From: Gammaproteobacteria bacterium RIFCSPHIGHO2_12_FULL_36_30
GTDB taxonomy: Bacteria; Pseudomonadota; Gammaproteobacteria; Coxiellales; Coxiellaceae
Assembly (NCBI GenBank): GCA_001801815.1
Contig: MGXU01000007.1
Span: 124,001 to 188,000, forward strand
Length of the DNA: 64,000 nucleotides
Reading direction: 5' to 3'
The position numbers were made by a program, and so were the translations under genes. The first letter of the stretch is position 1. Every line of letters begins with the position of its first letter. Of the stretch, positions 59,153-64,000 are shown in pieces. Below the pieces are notes generated by a model. That model had not been told where the DNA came from and ran no database searches. It saw only the letters and a list, made by a program, of their open reading frames with translations.

Positions 59153-59980
59153 TCAAGTATGAGCAGTTAAAATTTCACATCGTGCTTGCAATGCATCAGA
59201 TAAAATTGGTAAACAAATTTCTAGCGTTTCTTTTATTTGGTATGGCGGATTAATTATTAAGAGACCGCAGGAAGATAATTTTTCTGTTTCGGTAATTTCG
59301 TTTAATGAGAAATGAATAATTAAATTTTCGACATGAAGTGATTCGATGTGATCGTAAAAATCATTGACGGCATCATGATCTTTGATGGGATACCAAATCA
59401 TAAAGTGTCCGGAACGCCAATGTTTTAAGGCTTTTTTGAGTGATTGGAAGATTTGATCGAACTCATCTGTTGCTTCAAATGGTGGATCAATTAATACGAG
59501 ACCGCGTTTTTGTTTGGGCGGAAGGAATGCTTTCATTCCTAAGTAACCGTCTGTGTGATGAATGGCAATATTTTTTGCGCGCGGCATATTTTCTTTTAGT
59601 GTATTAATATCTTCTTTGTGTAATTCACATAAAATAATTTGATCCTGTTCACGCGATAAAGATTCTGCAATAAAAGGTGATCCTGGGTAAAAATGTAATT
59701 CATCTTTCGTATTATATTTTTTTATGATGAATAAATATTGTTGAATTTCTTCAGGAAAATTTTTTTCATCAGATAACAATAATTTTGCAATTCCATTTTG
59801 ATATTCCTGTTTTTTTTGCGCTTCCTCAGAATCTAATTCGTATAATCCAATCCCAGCATGCGTGTCTAAAAAACAAAATGGCGTTTCTTTTCGTTGCAGA
59901 GCTTGCACAATAATCGTTAAAACAAGATGTTTTATCACATCTGAAAAACTGCCTGCGTGATATTTGTGTCTATAATTCAT
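59153..59980 (-). CDS. rlmJ: 23S rRNA (adenine(2030)-N(6))-methyltransferase RlmJ
   Basis: 275 residues starting MNYRHKYHAGSFSDVIKHLV, the characteristic RlmJ N-terminus. FLDTHAGIGLYEL is the SAM site, FYPGSPFIAE is family-specific, and GLVLIDPPFEATDEF holds the catalytic DPPF motif (about 160-165). It methylates A2030 in 23S rRNA. Overlaps the upstream permease by four bases (ATGA). A small imperfect hairpin (59118-59160) separates it from the convergent abiEii gene. Confidence 0.95.
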   Translation of the reverse strand: MNYRHKYHAGSFSDVIKHLVLTIIVQALQRKETPFCFLDTHAGIGLYELDSEEAQKKQEYQNGIAKLLLSDEKNFPEEIQQYLFIIKKYNTKDELHFYPGSPFIAESLSREQDQIILCELHKEDINTLKENMPRAKNIAIHHTDGYLGMKAFLPPKQKRGLVLIDPPFEATDEFDQIFQSLKKALKHWRSGHFMIWYPIKDHDAVNDFYDHIESLHVENLIIHFSLNEITETEKLSSCGLLIINPPYQIKETLEICLPILSDALQARCEILTAHT

Positions 59981-61287
59981 GTGAGGTGCGCCGCATCAAT
60001 AAAATAAACAACAAAAATAAGCGCCCAGATCATTAACATCGGATGCACTTCTTTTATTCTGCCCGTTAATAATTTAATCAATACATAACTAATAAATCCC
60101 AAACCAATACCATCTGAAATTGAAAATGTCAGTGGAATCATAACAGCGGTGATGACGCTTGGAATAGTTTCCGTCATATTTTCCCAGTTAAAATGCGTAA
60201 AGCTTTTCATCATTAAACAACCGACAAATAATAATGCGCTTGCAGTTGCGTACGGTGGAATTGTTTTTGCAAGTGGTGAGAAAAATAAACAAATTAAAAA
60301 TAATATTGAAACAGTGACGGAAGTGAGACCCGTTTTTCCACCCGCGCGAATACCTGCTGCGCTTTCGCAATACGGACTTAAGCTTGATGTGCCGAATAAA
60401 CCGCCCGCCATGCTTGCAACGCTCGTTGCCAATAATCCTTTCGATAGCGCTTTTCCATCTTGTTTTGACGATCGAAATAAACCTGCTTGATATAAAATTC
60501 CGACAAAAGTTCCTGTGCTATCAAATAACGAAACTAAAAAAAATGCAAAAACAACTGAAAATCCAGCGTGTGTAAATAATCCATTAAAATTTAAATGAAA
60601 GAATGTAGGTGAAAGTGACGGCGGCATTGAAACAATTCCATCAAATTGTGCATGACCTGTTAACATTCCAATGACAGTGATTGCAATAATTCCAATAATA
60701 ATGGCACCTTTTACGCGTAAATAATCGAGCGCTGCAATCAAACAAAATCCTAAAAAAAATAAAAGTGTGGTGATGGAATTAATATTACCAAGCGCTAATA
60801 ATGTATGTGGGTCTGATTGAATTAATCCACCACTGCGCAATCCTAACATTGCAATAAAAAATCCTAAGCCAGCTGCAATCGCCATATTCATCGTTTCTGG
60901 AATAGCATCAATTAACCATCGCCTAAATGGAGTGGCGGCAATTAAGAAAAATAAAAATCCTGAAATAAAAACTGCGCCGAGCGCAGTTTGCCATGAATAT
61001 CCTAAACCCTTTACAACAACAAAAGAAAAATAAGTATTTAATGCCATTGCGGGTGCAACTGCGATTGGGTAATTTGATAAAACACCGGTTAAAAAGCAGG
61101 CGAGGGAGGTGACTAAACAAGTTGCAACAAATACTGCGCCCATATTCATGCCAGCGCGTGATAAAATAGCTGGATTTACTAGCATAATATATGCCATCGT
61201 TAAAAATGTTGAAACGCCAGCGATCATTTCTGATTTGATGGTGACGTTGCGTTTGGATAGTTGAAAAATTTTTTCAAGTAATGACAT
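59977..61287 (-). CDS. NCS2/AzgA-type purine permease
   Basis: 436 residues, about 13 membrane segments. EMIAGVSTFLTMAYIMLVNPAILS near the N-terminus, APAMALNTYFSFVVVKGLGYSWQTALGAVFISG, LFDSTGTFVGILYQAGL and SLSPYCESAAGIRAGGKTGLTSV are the AzgA/GhxP-family marks; it imports adenine, guanine or hypoxanthine with protons. Coupled to rlmJ downstream. Confidence 0.93.
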   Translation of the reverse strand: MSLLEKIFQLSKRNVTIKSEMIAGVSTFLTMAYIMLVNPAILSRAGMNMGAVFVATCLVTSLACFLTGVLSNYPIAVAPAMALNTYFSFVVVKGLGYSWQTALGAVFISGFLFFLIAATPFRRWLIDAIPETMNMAIAAGLGFFIAMLGLRSGGLIQSDPHTLLALGNINSITTLLFFLGFCLIAALDYLRVKGAIIIGIIAITVIGMLTGHAQFDGIVSMPPSLSPTFFHLNFNGLFTHAGFSVVFAFFLVSLFDSTGTFVGILYQAGLFRSSKQDGKALSKGLLATSVASMAGGLFGTSSLSPYCESAAGIRAGGKTGLTSVTVSILFLICLFFSPLAKTIPPYATASALLFVGCLMMKSFTHFNWENMTETIPSVITAVMIPLTFSISDGIGLGFISYVLIKLLTGRIKEVHPMLMIWALIFVVYFIDAAHLT

Positions 61288-61321
61288 AAGATTCTCGACA
61301 TAGGTTATTTTTTATAGGAGA

Positions 61322-61511
61322 TTTACACTTTCTAAAAAATTCGGATCTGTCTCCGCTCGCTTTTCTGTTATGACAGAGTGTTGTGCTCGGAGACGCCGTG
61401 AATACATCCCTGTAGGCTCGTCTTCGCCATCCATAGGCTTAGACGCTCCTCACACAACACTCTGTCACAACAGAACGCTCGCTACATCAGATGATTCTTT
61501 GGAAAATGTAA
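61322..61511. repeat. long imperfect inverted repeat, about 190 bp
   Basis: Outer arms pair loosely from 61322 and 61511 inward (TTTACA...TGTAAA, CGCTCGC blocks); the inner 21 bases at 61365-61385 pair with 61453-61473 at 20 of 21 positions. The 67-base centre is GC-rich and contains CATCCCTGTAGGCTCG and GCCATCCATAGGC, resembling the CATCCCTGGTTCGG centre of the element at 29553-29750. It lies between divergent genes. Confidence 0.75.
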
Positions 61512-61570
61512 AGATTCTATTTTATTGCTAAATTAACATAATGGAATGCTCGCAGCAATTTGGAGTTGCA

Positions 61571-61969
61571 ATGATTACCAAGGAAAAATGGCAACAATTA
61601 TCTGTACGTTTATTACGTGTTGGCATTCGCGAAGATGATTTAATCGAAAAATTTATTTTAGGTTCAGGTGCGGGCGGGCAAAAAATAAATAAAACGAGCT
61701 CGTGTGTGTGGATAAAACATATTCCAACTGGTATAACGGTGAAATGTCAGCAAGGACGTTCGCGCGAAATGAATCGTTATTATGCGCGTATGCGTTTATA
61801 TGAAAAATTAGATTTTTTATTGCGAAAAGAAAAAAGTGATCAGCAACAAGCGATTAATAAAATTCGTCGTCAAAAAAAACGGCGATCGCGACGTTTAAAA
61901 CAAAAAATATTGGATGATAAAAAATATCAGTCTAATCGAAAAAAATCGCGGCAAAAACCGTTGGAGTAA
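61571..61969 (+). CDS. GGQ-motif release-factor-like protein (C12orf65/RF-like rescue factor)
   Basis: 132 residues from ATG 61571 (GGAG six bases upstream). [30 protein letters not shown] contains the GGQ loop of class I release factors; the C-terminus is a strongly basic extension ([20 protein letters not shown]). There is no codon-recognition domain, so by family it releases peptides from stalled ribosomes or subunits, like ArfB and mtRF-R. Four bases before phhA, probably co-transcribed. Confidence 0.9.
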   Translation: MITKEKWQQLSVRLLRVGIREDDLIEKFILGSGAGGQKINKTSSCVWIKHIPTGITVKCQQGRSREMNRYYARMRLYEKLDFLLRKEKSDQQQAINKIRRQKKRRSRRLKQKILDDKKYQSNRKKSRQKPLE

Positions 61970-61972
61970 ATT

Positions 61973-62740
61973 GTGGAATATGTTGCAAAATGGCCGAATA
62001 AAAAAGGCGATATTGAATGGGATGCAGTTGAAAATAATACATGGACGCAATTAATAACAAGACAAAATGATGTTGTGCAAAATCGCGCGTGTGATGAATA
62101 TTTAGAAGGGTTGCACGCACTGCAATTACCAAAAAATTCTGTTCCGCAATTATCTCAAGTGAATACAATATTAAAAAAAACAGGATGGGAAATGATACCA
62201 GTGAATGGCACCGTTTTAATTACTGAATTTTTTACATTATTAAAAAATAGAAAATTTCCAGTTGCGAATTTTATTCGTATTCCAGAGGAATTAGATTATT
62301 TGCAGCAGCCTGATGTGTTTCATGAATTATTTGGTCATGGACCATTATTATTAAATCAATTATATGCTGATTTTATGCAATGGTATGGCAATATGGCGCT
62401 GCAATTTAGCCCAAAAAAGCGAAAAGTGCTTAGCCGATTATTTTGGTATATGATTGAATTTGGATTATTAAAAACAAAAAATGGATTGCGGATTTTTGGT
62501 GGCGGAATTTTATCTTCATTTGCAGAAACGGTTTTTTGTTTGGAATCAGATAAACCGAAACGTATTCCATTTGACTTAAAAACAGTGTTAAAAACAGATT
62601 ATGATTATAAACATATTCAGCCGAATTATTTTATTTTAAATAGTTTAGATGAATTATTTAAATTGCAGTCGGATCCGTTATTGGTGGAATTGATTGATAA
62701 AGATGATAGTGAAATTCATGATACGTTTATTAATTGTTAA
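61973..62740 (+). CDS. phhA: phenylalanine-4-hydroxylase
   Basis: 255 residues from GTG 61973 (GGAG seven bases upstream). YLQQPDVFHELFGHGPLLL holds the two iron His residues (about 117 and 122) and SSFAETVFCLES the iron Glu (about 184). It converts phenylalanine to tyrosine with tetrahydropterin and O2. The next gene encodes the pterin recycling enzyme. In Legionella phhA-phhB supports pyomelanin formation; the later pathway genes are not in this window. Confidence 0.95.
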   Translation: MEYVAKWPNKKGDIEWDAVENNTWTQLITRQNDVVQNRACDEYLEGLHALQLPKNSVPQLSQVNTILKKTGWEMIPVNGTVLITEFFTLLKNRKFPVANFIRIPEELDYLQQPDVFHELFGHGPLLLNQLYADFMQWYGNMALQFSPKKRKVLSRLFWYMIEFGLLKTKNGLRIFGGGILSSFAETVFCLESDKPKRIPFDLKTVLKTDYDYKHIQPNYFILNSLDELFKLQSDPLLVELIDKDDSEIHDTFINC

Positions 62741-62749
62741 GAGGTTTTT

Positions 62750-63076
62750 ATGAGTGAACATTGCGAAAGTTGTCATATTGGAATGCCATTATTATCGGCA
62801 GAAAATATTACCGAACAATTAAAAAAATTATCGGAGTGGCATTTTAATACAGAGAAAAATTTAATTGAAAAAACATTTCAATTTAAGGGTTATTATCAGG
62901 TGATGGCGTTTGTGAATGCGATTGCTTGGATGGCGCATCAAGAAAAACATCATCCTGATTTAATCGTCAGTTATAATCGCGTGATTGTGCAATATCAAAC
63001 GCATGAAGCGGGTGGTGTGACGAAAAATGATTTGATTTGTGCGCGGTTGGTTGAAGCGTTAATTGCGGTGAATTAA
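62750..63076 (+). CDS. phhB: 4a-hydroxytetrahydrobiopterin dehydratase
   Basis: 108 residues. EWHFNTEKNLIEKTFQFKGY, VNAIAWMAHQEKHHPDLIVSYN (active-site HHPD) and QTHEAGGVTKNDLICARLVE are the PCD/DCoH family signature. It recycles the pterin cofactor of PhhA. Starts 10 bases after phhA with AGAGG upstream, so the two are one operon. Confidence 0.95.
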   Translation: MSEHCESCHIGMPLLSAENITEQLKKLSEWHFNTEKNLIEKTFQFKGYYQVMAFVNAIAWMAHQEKHHPDLIVSYNRVIVQYQTHEAGGVTKNDLICARLVEALIAVN

Positions 63077-63189
63077 AAAATACTATAGTAATAGAATAAA
63101 AATTTTATTTTCAAGAAAAATTTTTGCAAAACACGGTATTGAATAGTTTTATTTTTTATTCATATAATGCCGCAAAACAGGGGAGATGT

Positions 63190-63657
63190 ATGCGTAATTA
63201 TTTTTTGTTTCTGATCGGTCTTGTTTCGTGTTTTGTAATGAATTTAACCTTTGCATGTGGATTGATCGATGTGCCATTAAAATTTTATTCGCATCATTTG
63301 GGCTCTTATAATATTTCTTTGACGGATACTTTAACTGCTATTGCAGACAAACAGGCTGATCAGAATGGGAATGTAAAACCATACTACAAAAGGCCATGGC
63401 TTCGTAAATGTCCTAAGCATATTGGCTCTTATGGTAGTTGTATTGAATTTACTGTTTATCCTATCATGCATAAAAATTTTGTGAGCGTGACTTATCACAA
63501 AGCGCCTAAAAATAATATTATGTGGTGGATTGAAAAATATAATGGCGGTAATCCTAATCGTGGGGAAGTGCGGATCATTACGGACAGTTCGGAATCCCAA
63601 TATGTGTATACCACCGATCATGAAAAGATTTTTTGTGGGCCTTATCCAGTATCGTAA
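63190..63657 (+). CDS. small secreted protein, unknown
   Basis: 155 residues from ATG 63190 (GGGAG just upstream). A signal peptide (MRNYFLFLIGLVSCFVMNLTFA) precedes a mature domain with four or five cysteines (ACGLIDVP, RKCPKHIGSYGSCIEF, FCGPYP) likely in disulfides. No family recognised. It resembles the protein at 39960-40364 only in size, signal peptide and basic/aromatic composition. Confidence 0.65.
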   Translation: MRNYFLFLIGLVSCFVMNLTFACGLIDVPLKFYSHHLGSYNISLTDTLTAIADKQADQNGNVKPYYKRPWLRKCPKHIGSYGSCIEFTVYPIMHKNFVSVTYHKAPKNNIMWWIEKYNGGNPNRGEVRIITDSSESQYVYTTDHEKIFCGPYPVS

Positions 63658-63797
63658 AAGTAACAAAAGAATTGTTTTATAAAAAACTATTTTTATTTTT
63701 GTAAGTTGATGGTAAGATGCCACTTGGTATTTTTTAAGTATGTTAAAAAGTATTTTAAAAAATGTAGTTTTAGTAACAATTTGTATGGATTAATTTT

Positions 63798-64000
63798 ATG
63801 GCAAGAGAAACAGGTCGCGTTAAATGGTTTAACGATGATAAAGGCTTTGGATTTATTGAACGTGAACAAGGCGGTGATGTATTCGTACATTACAAAGCTA
63901 TCAATTCACAAGGACGTAAATCACTTCGTGAAAACGATCGTGTAGAATTCACCGTTGTTAAAGGTGAAAAAGGCTTCCAAGCGGAAGACGTCACGGTTAT
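63798..64000 (+). CDS. CspA-family cold-shock protein (3' end cut by window edge)
   Basis: Begins [20 protein letters not shown], continues [20 protein letters not shown] and ends at the window edge in [12 protein letters not shown]1 (KGFGFIE) and RNP2 (DVFVHY) RNA-binding motifs are present. About 67 of about 69 codons are in the window. Binds single-stranded nucleic acid as an RNA chaperone. Confidence 0.95.
   Translation, partial: MARETGRVKWFNDDKGFGFIEREQGGDVFVHYKAINSQGRKSLRENDRVEFTVVKGEKGFQAEDVTV

Noticed and set aside
63706-63945. Plus-strand open frame overlapping the cold-shock gene
   Set aside because: The csp frame starting at 63798 is a clear family match; this one has no homology.

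Overview
This window is AT-rich DNA from a gammaproteobacterium, most likely a host-associated or intracellular member of the Legionellales/Coxiella side of the class. The order is an inference. It rests on a Mip-type FKBP peptidyl-prolyl isomerase, a SopA/SopB + TrfA-like replicon of the kind carried by Coxiella plasmids, a U-box protein and a kinase-like protein that look like eukaryotic-type effectors, and many Bcr/CflA and other MFS exporters. Core genes (birA, glpK, nudC, ispF-ispE, kup, deaD, queF, rlmJ, tag, ogt) indicate chromosome rather than a simple plasmid.

Layout. 1-3.2 kb: two HigBA-type toxin-antitoxin (TA) loci bracket birA and a decayed IS6-family element. 3.2-12.5 kb: glycerol kinase, NudC, a nitrilase-family amidase, an MFS + FAD-monooxygenase operon, a BrnTA locus, a complete FMN riboswitch with no riboflavin gene behind it, a thioesterase and a Bcr/CflA exporter. 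12.7-21.9 kb: membrane protein, VOC protein with a histone-H1-like tail, two MFS carriers, then a three-gene minus-strand operon (2OG-Fe dioxygenase, nucleotidyltransferase, CDP-alcohol phosphotransferase) divergent from a tryptophan-halogenase-family gene and an MBL/beta-CASP nuclease. 21.9-29 kb: mip, hotdog protein, kup, an unknown membrane protein, an FAD oxidoreductase, ispF and ispE.

29-34.4 kb is a plasmid-type replication and partition module: a sopC-like array of palindromes with about 43-bp spacing, six iterons of about 22-bp period, a 27-bp perfect inverted repeat, ParA (SopA type), ParB (SopB type), a TrfA-like initiator and a second, Spo0J-type ParB. Long imperfect inverted repeats sit between these genes.

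34.4-50 kb: uridine-kinase-like protein, Bcr/CflA exporter, a compact minus-strand run (ogt, tag, VanX-like dipeptidase, serine hydrolase, csaA), another TA locus, a U-box protein next to an indoleamine 2,3-dioxygenase, an RRM protein, DeaD helicase, a kinase-like protein and an AbiE locus whose toxin has an in-frame stop. 50-64 kb: queF, a MATCAP/DUF1704 family protein, a probable 19-residue basic peptide gene, DinJ/YafQ, TerC, periplasmic beta-carbonic anhydrase, alcohol dehydrogenase, GIY-YIG protein, a second serine hydrolase, an intact AbiE locus behind a 55-bp perfect palindrome, rlmJ, a purine permease, a GGQ release-factor-like protein, phhA-phhB, a small secreted protein and the start of a cold-shock gene.

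Themes: seven TA loci in 64 kb; recurrent aromatic/tryptophan chemistry (halogenase, IDO, phenylalanine hydroxylase, FAD monooxygenase); unusual inverted-repeat architecture in the intergenic DNA. No tRNA, rRNA or CRISPR array was seen.
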